From positions 1-64,000 of IMG/VR virus record IMGVR_UViG_3300017917_004441: 64,000 nucleotides of DNA, one strand, 5' to 3'. Position numbers and translations under genes: made by a program. The notes beneath the pieces were generated by a model. That model had not been told where the DNA came from. It saw only the letters and a program-made list of their open reading frames with translations, and did no database searches. This document shows positions 1 through 6,736 of the stretch, in pieces (within the stretch, counting starts at the first letter, position 1; the number at the start of each line of letters is the position of its first letter). The DNA is from a virus.

Positions 1-1
1 C

Positions 2-121
2 AACTTTACTCCTATCAAGGGTATCATGACACGTTACGCTAAGAAAATGGTTAACAACCGTTTCTACGGACGTATCACAGTTGATGGTGTTAGAACATTC
101 AACTTGGACGAATTGAGATAA
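2..121 (+). CDS. C-terminal fragment of an unidentified protein (5' end outside window)
   Basis: Reading from base 2, 39 codons are open and end at TAA (119-121), followed by a second in-frame TAA. The visible residues are basic and end in the sequence FNLDELR. Codon choice (cgt, ggt, aac, ttc, tac) resembles the tail sheath gene further along rather than the average gene here, which suggests a highly expressed, perhaps structural, protein. A strong intrinsic terminator follows 21 nt later, so this gene closes a transcription unit. I do not recognise the family from this fragment; a capsid protein is possible but unproven. Confidence 0.75.
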   Translation, partial: NFTPIKGIMTRYAKKMVNNRFYGRITVDGVRTFNLDELR

Positions 122-142
122 TAATCTCAATTATTACACTAA

Positions 143-168
143 GGGAGGGTAGTTTACCCTCCCTTTTT
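143..168 (+). terminator. Rho-independent terminator after the first gene
   Basis: A 9-bp perfect stem (GGGAGGGTA at 143-151 with TACCCTCCC at 155-163) has a 3-nt loop and is followed by TTTTT. It separates the first gene from the fibre genes that start at 201. Confidence 0.9.
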
Positions 169-179
169 ATTTTAACGGA

Positions 180-187
180 TATTTATA
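180..187 (+). promoter_or_regulatory. TATTTATA box (putative late promoter)
   Basis: Exact TATTTATA, 13 nt before the ATG at 201 and just after a terminator, which is where a new promoter is needed. It belongs to the recurrent octamer set described in the findings. Confidence 0.6.
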
Positions 188-200
188 GGAAAAGTAAATA

Positions 201-527
201 ATGTCCACAGCTTGTGTTTGTAGAAGGGTAGGTATACAAAATTTGATGCCATCAAAAACTTTGGTGATCAACTATAGTCGTTGCTCAGATGAATTAGTGG
301 TTTCTAATTACCCTATAAGACCAGGCGAAACAAGGGATATATGGTATATAGTCGGTACTTTTAGTACCGCATCACCACCATCATCCTACCAAGAAATTGA
401 CTACACGTTATGGCCTGAGGGTTGTGACGTTACACCTACACCTGAAGTCATTACCTATTTCATATTGTACGAAAATGGTAACATTATGACAGCGCAGAAT
501 AACAATGGTATAGAATACCAATATTAA
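201..527 (+). CDS. Small probable virion-associated protein, unknown function
   Basis: The protein has 108 residues. The start is ATG, with a TATTTATA box 13 nt upstream and no Shine-Dalgarno. The N-terminus carries a Cys pair (CVC at residues 5-7) and a later Cys; a short TPTPE run sits near residue 85. That run resembles the Thr-Pro linkers of the large fibre proteins in this window. The first of the fibre-type genes after the terminator, it is followed 14 nt later by the collagen-like fibre gene, so the two are probably co-transcribed. The predicted character is beta-rich with no signal peptide or membrane segment. I do not recognise the family; a fibre or tail accessory role is inferred only from position. 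Confidence 0.65.
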   Translation: MSTACVCRRVGIQNLMPSKTLVINYSRCSDELVVSNYPIRPGETRDIWYIVGTFSTASPPSSYQEIDYTLWPEGCDVTPTPEVITYFILYENGNIMTAQNNNGIEYQY

Positions 528-541
528 AAATTATTATTACA

Positions 542-2938
542 ATGGCAAACCAAAAAATTTCACAATTACCAATATATTCAGGAAGTACTGCCGGTACTTG
601 GTTGGTTTTGAATGATTCTTCAGAAACAACCACCTACAAAGTTTTGACCACAGACATTGCTGGTACTTCAGGAACAAGTGGTACCTCAGGTTTGTCAGGT
701 ACCTCGGGTAGTTCTGGTACTTCAGGAACTTCGGGTATAAATGGTACTAATGGAACAAGTGGTTCTTCAGGTACTTCTGGTGTGTCAGGTACTTCAGGTA
801 GTTCTGGCTCATCAGGTACTTCTGGCTCATCAGGTACATCAGGTGTGAATGGAACAAATGGGACAAGTGGTTCTTCAGGTACTAATGGTACTTCGGGTTC
901 ATCAGGTAGTTCAGGTACATCCGGTCTGTCAGGTACTTCAGGTAGTTCTGGATTTTCGGGTACTTCAGGTGTTAATGGTACGAATGGAACAAGTGGTTCT
1001 TCGGGTACTAACGGTACTTCGGGTTCATCGGGAACTTCAGGTTCTTCGGGTTCATCAGGAACGAATGGTACATCTGGATCAAGTGGAACATCTGGTTCGT
1101 CAGGTTCATCAGGGACAAATGGTACTTCTGGATCAAGTGGAACCTCTGGGTCTTCTGGCACATCTGGCTCTTCAGGTTCTTCAGGTTCTTCTGGTTCATC
1201 AGGTACAAATGGTACCTCCGGTTCTAGTGGGACATCGGGATCCAATGGTACTTCAGGATCTAGTGGGTCCTCTGGAACCAGTGGGACATCAGGATCTTCG
1301 GGTAGTAGTGGATCGTCAGGTACAAATGGTACTTCAGGTTCTTCAGGTTCATCAGGAACTTCAGGTTCTTCAGGTACTTCAGGATCATCAGGCATCAATG
1401 GTACTTCGGGATCAAGTGGTACATCAGGAAGTAGTGGTTCATCAGGTACAAATGGAACTTCAGGATCAAGTGGATCTTCAGGGACTTCAGGTTCATCAGG
1501 AACCTCAGGTTCCTCGGGTACTAATGGAGTGAATGGAACGAGTGGTTCATCTGGTACTTCAGGTTCGAGTGGTTCATCTGGAACTAATGGTACTTCTGGA
1601 TCTAGTGGGACTTCAGGTTCTTCTGGATCATCAGGTTTGAGTGGAACTTCAGGTTCTTCTGGATCATCTGGAACATCGGGATCAAGTGGTTCGTCTGGAA
1701 CTAATGGTACATCAGGTTCGAGTGGAACTTCAGGTTCATCAGGAACAAGTGGAACTAGCGGTTCATCAGGTATAAATGGTACCTCGGGTACATCCGGGTC
1801 TAGTGGTTCATCAGGAACCTCAGGTACTTCAGGATCAAATGGTTCTTCAGGTACATCAGGTTCATCTGGTGCTAATGGTACAAGTGGTACAAGTGGTTCA
1901 TCAGGTGCAAATGGTACAAGTGGTACCAGTGGATCCTCAGGATCAAGTGGTTCTTCAGGTACATCAGGTTCATCTGGTGCTAATGGTACAAGTGGTACCA
2001 GTGGATCCTCAGGATCGAGTGGTTCTTCAGGTACATCAGGTTCATCTGGTGCTAATGGTACAAGTGGTACCAGTGGATCCTCAGGATCAAGTGGTTCTTC
2101 AGGTACATCAGGTTCATCTGGTTCTTCAGGATCTTCAGGATCTTCTGGAACATCAGGTTCAAGTGGAACAAGTGGATCGTCAGGTTCAAGTGGTTCTTCA
2201 GGAACATCAGGTTCAAGTGGTTCTTCGGGTGTGAACGGTGCAAATGGAACTTCGGGTTCTTCAGGGTCTAGTGGTTCCTCAGGGACTAGTGGTACATCGG
2301 GATCAAGTGGTTCTTCAGGGTCTAGTGGTTCCTCAGGTGTGAACGGTGCGAATGGAACTTCAGGTTCTTCAGGTTCTAGTGGATCGTCAGGTTCTAGCGG
2401 AACATCAGGATCGAGTGGATCTTCAGGATCCTCAGGTGTTAATGGTGCTAATGGAACTTCAGGTTCCTCAGGGTCTAGTGGGTCATCAGGTACAAGCGGA
2501 ACATCAGGTATTAACGGTCAATTTGTGGGTAATCCATATGATGGAATTGCAATAAATGCAATACCAGCAACTAAAACTTATTCGAGTTTTATCACAAACA
2601 ATTCAATTACCGATGCGTTTGTTGTAATTCCGAGCGATCTTGATGGTTGGTATGTTGTCTATGTTATCGCTTCATTCGGTGAGGGAGTTTCAAGCGTGAA
2701 TTGTGACATGGAAATTGAACAAAGGAATCAAAGTTTTGCTGTAACGTCTTACATTCCTTATGTCCACACATCAGGTGATAGGGTAGTTGGTTTTGCTTGG
2801 CCACAAGGAGCAGAAAGTCCTTTTCAGGTTACAGTGGGAAATACTTTGAATGTAAATGTTCAACAAGGAGGTGTAGCACCTGGCGGTGAAGCTGCTGGAT
2901 ATACTGTTACATTAACTTTAGCTGAAAGTCCCTCTTGA
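542..2938 (+). CDS. Collagen-like (Gly-X-Y) fibre protein
   Basis: The 798-residue protein has three parts. Residues 1-40 form a short head (ISQLPIYSGST...TYK) that recurs in the fibre at 36808. Residues 41-658 are 206 uninterrupted Gly-X-Y triplets, where X is mostly Thr or Ser (sometimes Leu, Val, Ile, Ala, Phe) and Y is Ser or Asn. Residues 659-798 form a non-repetitive, beta-rich domain. Regular Gly-X-Y of this kind is known from phage fibres and is expected to form a trimeric rod, here about 170-180 nm long if fully extended at about 0.29 nm per residue (inference). The triplets contain no Pro or Lys, so it lacks the hydroxyproline stabilisation and hydroxylysine sites of animal collagen. 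The dense Ser/Thr could accept O-glycans. DNA repeats inside the gene suggest length variation. Confidence 0.85.
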   Translation: MANQKISQLPIYSGSTAGTWLVLNDSSETTTYKVLTTDIAGTSGTSGTSGLSGTSGSSGTSGTSGINGTNGTSGSSGTSGVSGTSGSSGSSGTSGSSGTSGVNGTNGTSGSSGTNGTSGSSGSSGTSGLSGTSGSSGFSGTSGVNGTNGTSGSSGTNGTSGSSGTSGSSGSSGTNGTSGSSGTSGSSGSSGTNGTSGSSGTSGSSGTSGSSGSSGSSGSSGTNGTSGSSGTSGSNGTSGSSGSSGTSGTSGSSGSSGSSGTNGTSGSSGSSGTSGSSGTSGSSGINGTSGSSGTSGSSGSSGTNGTSGSSGSSGTSGSSGTSGSSGTNGVNGTSGSSGTSGSSGSSGTNGTSGSSGTSGSSGSSGLSGTSGSSGSSGTSGSSGSSGTNGTSGSSGTSGSSGTSGTSGSSGINGTSGTSGSSGSSGTSGTSGSNGSSGTSGSSGANGTSGTSGSSGANGTSGTSGSSGSSGSSGTSGSSGANGTSGTSGSSGSSGSSGTSGSSGANGTSGTSGSSGSSGSSGTSGSSGSSGSSGSSGTSGSSGTSGSSGSSGSSGTSGSSGSSGVNGANGTSGSSGSSGSSGTSGTSGSSGSSGSSGSSGVNGANGTSGSSGSSGSSGSSGTSGSSGSSGSSGVNGANGTSGSSGSSGSSGTSGTSGINGQFVGNPYDGIAINAIPATKTYSSFITNNSITDAFVVIPSDLDGWYVVYVIASFGEGVSSVNCDMEIEQRNQSFAVTSYIPYVHTSGDRVVGFAWPQGAESPFQVTVGNTLNVNVQQGGVAPGGEAAGYTVTLTLAESPS
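1904..2119 (+). repeat. Three near-identical 72-bp tandem repeats inside the collagen-like gene
   Basis: Copies start at 1904, 1976 and 2048. Each encodes 24 residues beginning GANGTSGTSG and ending GTSGSS. They differ by one or two silent bases (gca/gct; tcaagt/tcgagt), which points to recent slippage or recombination within the rod. The rest of the rod is degenerate at the DNA level although the triplet rule is kept. Confidence 0.9.
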
Positions 2939-2969
2939 TTTTTATTGAGAAAACCCGAATATATATAAT

Positions 2970-4082
2970 ATGAGAACAGTATTTGCAAAAAACTTCATCC
3001 CACCAACACCATCGGTTACACCAACTCTGACGGTGACACAAACCCCTACACCTACAACACCCTTAGCACTGTATGAGATTGAGGTTTGTGGTAGCCGTAC
3101 TACGTATGTTGTAAACAGTCCGTTTATCAATTTGGGACTTGGCGGAGGGGTTTATGCATTACAATTTGGTTTGGGTGTTGTACCGAATGGATGTTATACA
3201 ATACTTGGTCCATCAGAATCTGCAACATATGATGCAACTGTAAGAGGTGCTACTGATTACAGTGATTCGGAGAATCCATGTCTTGATTGTCAAGGTGGTG
3301 CGACGCCCACACCAACACCAACAAGAACAGCTACACCAACTAGAACACCAACAGTTACACCCACCAAAACTGTCACACCAACAATTACTGTAACTAGAAC
3401 AAAGACACCAACACCAACTCCAACTCCGACTGGTGCATGTAGTTGTAATAGTAGTATCCCATGTAACCCAGGGAGTGGATATAATTTTACCATCAAACAA
3501 GTGATTGGCGGTTCTACGTCAAATGCTTTGTGGCAGAATATTTCCGAATGGGAAACATGGCTTGGTTGGAGACCATGGAGTTTTGGTGGTGGTGAAATTT
3601 GTCCTAGCAATCCAGGTGGTATTGCGTTTATTAGTCAGAATAAACCAAATACAAATACTGCTAATGGAGTTGAAGAAATCACCTCATCAGGCACCTATTA
3701 TAATAGATGTTTTCTTGTTGTTGTTGGGTTTAGATATGTACAAGCCGGTGCTACTCCAAGTAGTAACCTAAGACTTTCAGTTGGTACTGGTTATGGTGAC
3801 TGTAGTTATGGAGTGTTTAACATCCCAACACCAGTTAGTGGTCAGTACTATTCATTCCAATGTCAGATACCTAACATGACAGCAGCTAATCTTGTAATCG
3901 GACTATATACACCTATTTATAGCCCATATAATCAATGTTTTTCGCCTGGTTCATTATCTTGTTGTTATACAACCGCTCAAGGTTCTACGAACTATGTTTG
4001 TCCTCCCGGTATATGTTTTACAAGCCCGACTGGTTGTGACCCAAATTGGCAAGGTTTTTGTCCTTTAGGTGACGGGTGTTAA
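2970..4082 (+). CDS. Thr-Pro-rich, Cys-rich fibre/adhesin-like protein
   Basis: The protein has 370 residues. Residues 1-31 are a Thr-Pro-rich leader (PTPSVTPTLTVTQTPTPTTP), followed by a compact domain up to about residue 108. A second Thr-Pro linker spans about residues 110-153, and a larger Cys-rich C-terminal domain follows (around 14 cysteines, several in CxC, CC or CxxC spacing). Alternating mucin-like linkers and small Cys-containing beta domains are shared with the giant proteins at 29742 and 33592, so a tail-fibre or capsid-fibre adhesin is likely. The start is ATG; the upstream sequence (atatatataat) is AT-rich but lacks an exact TATTTATA box. The specific ligand is not recognisable. 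Confidence 0.7.
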   Translation: MRTVFAKNFIPPTPSVTPTLTVTQTPTPTTPLALYEIEVCGSRTTYVVNSPFINLGLGGGVYALQFGLGVVPNGCYTILGPSESATYDATVRGATDYSDSENPCLDCQGGATPTPTPTRTATPTRTPTVTPTKTVTPTITVTRTKTPTPTPTPTGACSCNSSIPCNPGSGYNFTIKQVIGGSTSNALWQNISEWETWLGWRPWSFGGGEICPSNPGGIAFISQNKPNTNTANGVEEITSSGTYYNRCFLVVVGFRYVQAGATPSSNLRLSVGTGYGDCSYGVFNIPTPVSGQYYSFQCQIPNMTAANLVIGLYTPIYSPYNQCFSPGSLSCCYTTAQGSTNYVCPPGICFTSPTGCDPNWQGFCPLGDGC

Positions 4083-4092
4083 GGTGGTAATA

Positions 4093-4100
4093 TATTTATT
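4093..4100 (+). promoter_or_regulatory. TATTTATT box (variant late promoter)
   Basis: One mismatch to TATTTATA, 4 nt before the ATG at 4105. The short gap would give a leaderless transcript. Confidence 0.4.
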
Positions 4101-4104
4101 GTTT

Positions 4105-4464
4105 ATGAAAAAAATTTGGAATTTTATAAAAAAACTTTTTGGTCTAAAGTCAAAGATGACAACCACAACTACAACTCGTTGGATTGTATATCCTCAACCG
4201 ACACCACCAACTTTGGATAAAGTATATTCACACAATGTCAATGGGGTTGAGGAAGATTTGGGTAAAATCTGTAGTACTGGTGTTATAAGTATTTATTCTG
4301 ATTGTAAAACACTAAATATGGGTTGTTTCGTTTGTGCGGATCCACAGGCGAATGACTTTACAACTTTAGCAGGTAAGTATTTCCACGATTATTCAAATGA
4401 CGTGGTTTACTACGTACAGGAAGTCGACGGAATGATTTTTAACGTAGGAAGTTGTAATTTATAA
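4105..4464 (+). CDS. Small Thr-rich protein, probably fibre-associated
   Basis: The protein has 119 residues from ATG at 4105. An upstream in-frame GTG at 4069 lies inside the previous gene and is less likely. A basic, amphipathic N-terminus (MKKIWNFIKKLFGLKSK) is followed by a Thr/Pro segment and a small globular domain with four Cys. The basic, aromatic N-terminal helix could bind a membrane or nucleic acid, but no signal peptide cleavage site is convincing. If that helix is not translated, a second Met at residue 18 would give a shorter product. The gene ends 6 nt inside the convergent gene at 4459. I do not recognise a family. Confidence 0.6.
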   Translation: MKKIWNFIKKLFGLKSKMTTTTTTRWIVYPQPTPPTLDKVYSHNVNGVEEDLGKICSTGVISIYSDCKTLNMGCFVCADPQANDFTTLAGKYFHDYSNDVVYYVQEVDGMIFNVGSCNL

Positions 4465-4671
4465 TTTCCGAATAAGTCGAGAAACCATCTCACTTTCTAA
4501 TAAATTCAGACATCCTCTCCTGTGTGCGGATGCTAATGCCAAAGTTGTAATATACTTTACTTGTTCAGGTGAAAGGTTGTCAAAAAGATTGTTAATATCT
4601 TCTTCGTTAGTAAATTGTATTGTGTCGAATAATTCTCCGATAATTTCTGTGTTTTTTTCTTGGTTTTCCAT
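4459..4671 (-). CDS. Small acidic helical protein, unknown
   Basis: The 70-residue protein is acidic and predicted mostly helical (IGELFDTIQFTNEEDINNLF, then EQVKYITTLALASAHRR), resembling short regulatory or chaperone-like phage proteins in character only. It starts at ATG with no Shine-Dalgarno, in divergent arrangement with the gene at 4717. Its stop overlaps the stop region of the plus-strand gene ending at 4464. The family is not recognised, and expression is supported only by ORF integrity and tight packing. Confidence 0.55.
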   Translation of the reverse strand: MENQEKNTEIIGELFDTIQFTNEEDINNLFDNLSPEQVKYITTLALASAHRRGCLNLLESEMVSRLIRKL

Positions 4672-4691
4672 AACAATAAGGTCTGTTGCTC

Positions 4692-4699
4692 TATTTATA
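4692..4699 (+). promoter_or_regulatory. TATTTATA box in divergent intergenic region
   Basis: Exact octamer, 17 nt before the ATG at 4717 on the plus strand. Read on the minus strand it is TATAAATA, 20 nt before the start at 4671, so the same site could in principle serve both genes. Confidence 0.5.
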
Positions 4700-4716
4700 G
4701 CAAGTATCGTAAAAAA

Positions 4717-5283
4717 ATGGAAAAAAACAACTTACAACAAAGAATAAAAGAAGATTTGGCGGTTTGGTTTGGTACCAAAAAGAAACCCAAAGGTAGTAAG
4801 CAACCTAAGGGTCCATGGGTTAATATTTGTCGTAAGGTAGATGGTAAACATCCACCATGTGGAAGAGATAACACCGATAAGGGCGGTTATCCAAAATGTC
4901 GTGCAGCAGGAGTTGCGGGTAAAATGTCCGATTCACAAAAAAAGGCCGCTTGTGCACAAAAAAGAAGAGCAGAGAAAAAAGATACCCAAACAGGTAAGGG
5001 TCAAAAACCTGTAATGACATCATATAAACCCAAGAAAAAAACTAACGAAGGAATGAGACAACTAATTAAGTCCATTCTCAAAGAAACTGTTGAAAAAAAT
5101 GATATGATAGATTTAGGACGTTTGGTAGAATTGGAACATACCAACGATCCTAAAAAGGCAGAACAAATCGCTGCTGATCATCTTAGAGAAAATCCAAGAT
5201 ACTATTGTGTGTTATTTAGAATCGGACTAATCGATGAGAAGGACGCAGAACAACTAGCCTCTAAGATTTGCCCCTCAATCTAA
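4717..5283 (+). CDS. Lys-rich protein with DUF5872-like Cys/Gly domain
   Basis: The protein has 188 residues from ATG at 4717; the in-frame TTG at 4660 lies upstream of the TATTTATA box and is rejected. Residues about 20-85 carry a basic domain with spaced Cys and Gly-Tyr-Pro-Lys-Cys (GPWVNICRK, then PPCGR, then GGYPKC). I associate this pattern with the DUF5872-type domain seen in phages and algal viruses (from memory, not searched). Around residues 111-123 a helix reads MRQLIKSILKE and ends in LxE, resembling a T4 prohead protease site. A folded acidic C-terminal segment follows. The high positive charge fits a DNA-contacting internal head protein (inference). Confidence 0.65.
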   Translation: MEKNNLQQRIKEDLAVWFGTKKKPKGSKQPKGPWVNICRKVDGKHPPCGRDNTDKGGYPKCRAAGVAGKMSDSQKKAACAQKRRAEKKDTQTGKGQKPVMTSYKPKKKTNEGMRQLIKSILKETVEKNDMIDLGRLVELEHTNDPKKAEQIAADHLRENPRYYCVLFRIGLIDEKDAEQLASKICPSI

Positions 5284-5682
5284 ATTTACTGAAATATCCC
5301 GTAGGGAATGTTTGATGTTGGAGGATATTTCATCCTCCATTTTTTTTCTTTGTTTTTCCACGGTGGAATTAAAAACGTCCGTAACATCTTTGATTGACTT
5401 ATCGGACATTGGAACCACATAAGAATATTTGTGATTGATCACCTTAATTAGGTTACCCTCAATTGTAATGAAAATACCCATACTGTCATTTTTGATATAT
5501 CTCTTGTTTGACAATGGTGTAAGTAAAAGTGTTGAATCTGAACGTTGAATGAGTTTTTTACAAATCTTCAAACAATCAAGTTCGTATTCACTTTGTTTTT
5601 CACGACCATAGTCAATTGCCTTGATAACGTAAATGACATACGACTGTAACCAACGACGGAATTTATGGGAGATAGATTTCAT
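5275..5682 (-). CDS. Basic protein of unknown function, leaderless
   Basis: The protein has 135 residues from ATG at 5682 (MKSISHKFRRWLQ). A longer reading from TTG at 5697 would begin inside the promoter and is rejected. The N-terminus is basic and helical, and the C-terminal third looks coiled-coil (STVEKQRKKMEDEI). No known domain is recognised. Unlike the other genes it has a Bacteroidota housekeeping-type promoter 4 nt before its ATG, so it may be transcribed by unmodified host RNA polymerase early in infection. Its end overlaps the plus-strand gene by 9 nt. Confidence 0.65.
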   Translation of the reverse strand: MKSISHKFRRWLQSYVIYVIKAIDYGREKQSEYELDCLKICKKLIQRSDSTLLLTPLSNKRYIKNDSMGIFITIEGNLIKVINHKYSYVVPMSDKSIKDVTDVFNSTVEKQRKKMEDEISSNIKHSLRDISVNLD

Positions 5683-5686
5683 ATTG

Positions 5687-5717
5687 CAAATATACAACTA
5701 ATTCTGATTAATACAAA
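5687..5717 (-). promoter_or_regulatory. Bacteroidota-type promoter (TTTG - 19 nt - TATATTTG)
   Basis: On the minus strand TTTG (5717-5714), a 19-nt spacer and TATATTTG (5694-5687) match the Bacteroidota -33/-7 consensus TTTG and TAnnTTTG. The ATG at 5682 follows 4 nt after the box, implying a leaderless or nearly leaderless mRNA. Confidence 0.7.
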
Positions 5718-5725
5718 TAAATAGA

Positions 5726-6217
5726 TTATTTTCTATTTAGTAGTAACTCCAAAAAATTGGTCCACGTCTCAATATCATTTTCATTACGGCCAATATTAGC
5801 TGAATAAGATGATAAAACCACATTTCCTTTAATGTATCCCAAATTACGATCTAATCTATCTAATGATGGTTGTTGAGGATGTTTTTTATTTTGAGACACT
5901 ACTAGTGGTACTTTATACCAATAGCATAGTCCATTTTGTTTTTTAAACATTTCATCAATATCTGACAGAGTCAAAGTATTTTCAAAACCTCGGTATTTTG
6001 AATCATGTAGTAAGGTGTTTTGCCACAGCCTAACCCTTCGTTCTTTTTGTTTTTTTGACTCTAATTGTCTGAATTCAGGATTTTTTCTACAATTTCTTTT
6101 ATAGTCTCTCGTTTGTTGTAAAAAACATTGTTTACAAGTGTTACCCCTTTGACTTTTATAAAATTCATCTTCAGATTTCTCCAAACCACATTTATTACAT
6201 TTTTTTTGTTTTCCCAT
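5726..6217 (-). CDS. HNH endonuclease with N-terminal zinc finger
   Basis: The protein has 163 residues. Residues 8-33 form a CxxC...CxxC zinc finger (CNKCG ... CKQC). The C-terminal half is an HNH-type nuclease core: GLCYWYKVPLV, then PSLDRLDRNLGYIKGNVVL, a form typical of phage HNH proteins. In this family the core nicks or cleaves DNA with a divalent metal. Such free-standing genes usually behave as homing endonucleases and insert between phage genes. It sits among small unrelated genes and overlaps neither neighbour, consistent with insertion. A TATTTATT box lies 3 nt before the ATG. Confidence 0.8.
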   Translation of the reverse strand: MGKQKKCNKCGLEKSEDEFYKSQRGNTCKQCFLQQTRDYKRNCRKNPEFRQLESKKQKERRVRLWQNTLLHDSKYRGFENTLTLSDIDEMFKKQNGLCYWYKVPLVVSQNKKHPQQPSLDRLDRNLGYIKGNVVLSSYSANIGRNENDIETWTNFLELLLNRK

Positions 6218-6220
6218 ACA

Positions 6221-6228
6221 AATAAATA
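6221..6228 (-). promoter_or_regulatory. TATTTATT box before the HNH gene
   Basis: Minus-strand TATTTATT, one mismatch to the consensus octamer, 3 nt before the ATG at 6217. Confidence 0.35.
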
Positions 6229-6268
6229 TACGGGAAAACTTAAAAATAAAAAAAGGTTTCCCTTTTTA

Positions 6269-6736
6269 TTAACAATACGACCCTGAACAACGTTTTTTTC
6301 CGTCATTACCTGGCATCTTTCCTTTACAAACTTGTACGGCATACCCATTTGAATATGCTGAGGGATATACGTCATATTTGGCTTTTGCCGCCGCTACACC
6401 TCTTGCACAAAGTTTGTTTTTCTTTTTCTTTTTGGCTTCCTCTATCTCTTCAGATTCGGATAGTGTTTCTTCAGAGGATAGTTCATTCATGAAAAACTCG
6501 TAGACATGATCTAAATTTTCTTTAGCCTTTGAAATATGATCGTCAGCCCAATCGTGTCCATTTTGAATTAGTTGATCAATGTACTCAGGTTGAATACTCA
6601 TCAAATCATCAATTTGTCTTTTCATCTGTTCCAAATTTCCAAAGAACATGTAGTTTTCGGTTTCTCTTTGTTCTACTAATTTTTGTTTGATCAATTCAAG
6701 TAGATCGGATTCTTTCAGTTTAATTACTTTTCTCAT
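6269..6736 (-). CDS. Small protein with N-terminal targeting-like helix and C-terminal Cys domain
   Basis: The protein has 155 residues. The N-terminus (MRKVIKLKESDLLELIKQKL, then VEQ) resembles a short helix seen at the ends of many T4-like marine phage proteins, and its LVE at residues 20-22 fits the (L/I)xE rule of the T4 prohead protease (inference). An acidic middle is followed by a Lys run and a C-terminal Cys-containing module (LCARGVAAAK, DVYPSAYSNGYAVQVCKG, CSGSYC) that I have seen in other phage proteins but cannot name. The start overlaps the preceding gene's stop as ATGA, implying translational coupling with the baseplate gene at 6733. Confidence 0.65.
   Translation of the reverse strand: MRKVIKLKESDLLELIKQKLVEQRETENYMFFGNLEQMKRQIDDLMSIQPEYIDQLIQNGHDWADDHISKAKENLDHVYEFFMNELSSEETLSESEEIEEAKKKKKNKLCARGVAAAKAKYDVYPSAYSNGYAVQVCKGKMPGNDGKKRCSGSYC

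Noticed and set aside
634-1398. Minus-strand ORF of 254 residues rich in Pro-Glu-Val (PEVPEEPEVP)
   Set aside because: It is the antisense of the Gly-X-Y repeat; the GGT-rich codons read backward as Pro and Asp/Glu. The plus-strand gene has the better context.
849-1532. Plus-strand ORFs in other frames of the collagen repeat (also 1776-2234 and 2346-2555)
   Set aside because: Repeat-driven shadows with Val-Gln-Leu monotony; no start context and no box.
3213-3610. Minus-strand ORFs over the Thr-Pro linker (also 32177-32362, 33906-34283 and 35142-35381)
   Set aside because: Low-complexity Val-Gly/Cys-Trp shadows of Thr-Pro codons.
4660-4716. Upstream TTG start of the Lys-rich protein
   Set aside because: The TATTTATA box at 4692 and ATG at 4717 fit better; the extension overlaps the divergent gene's start.
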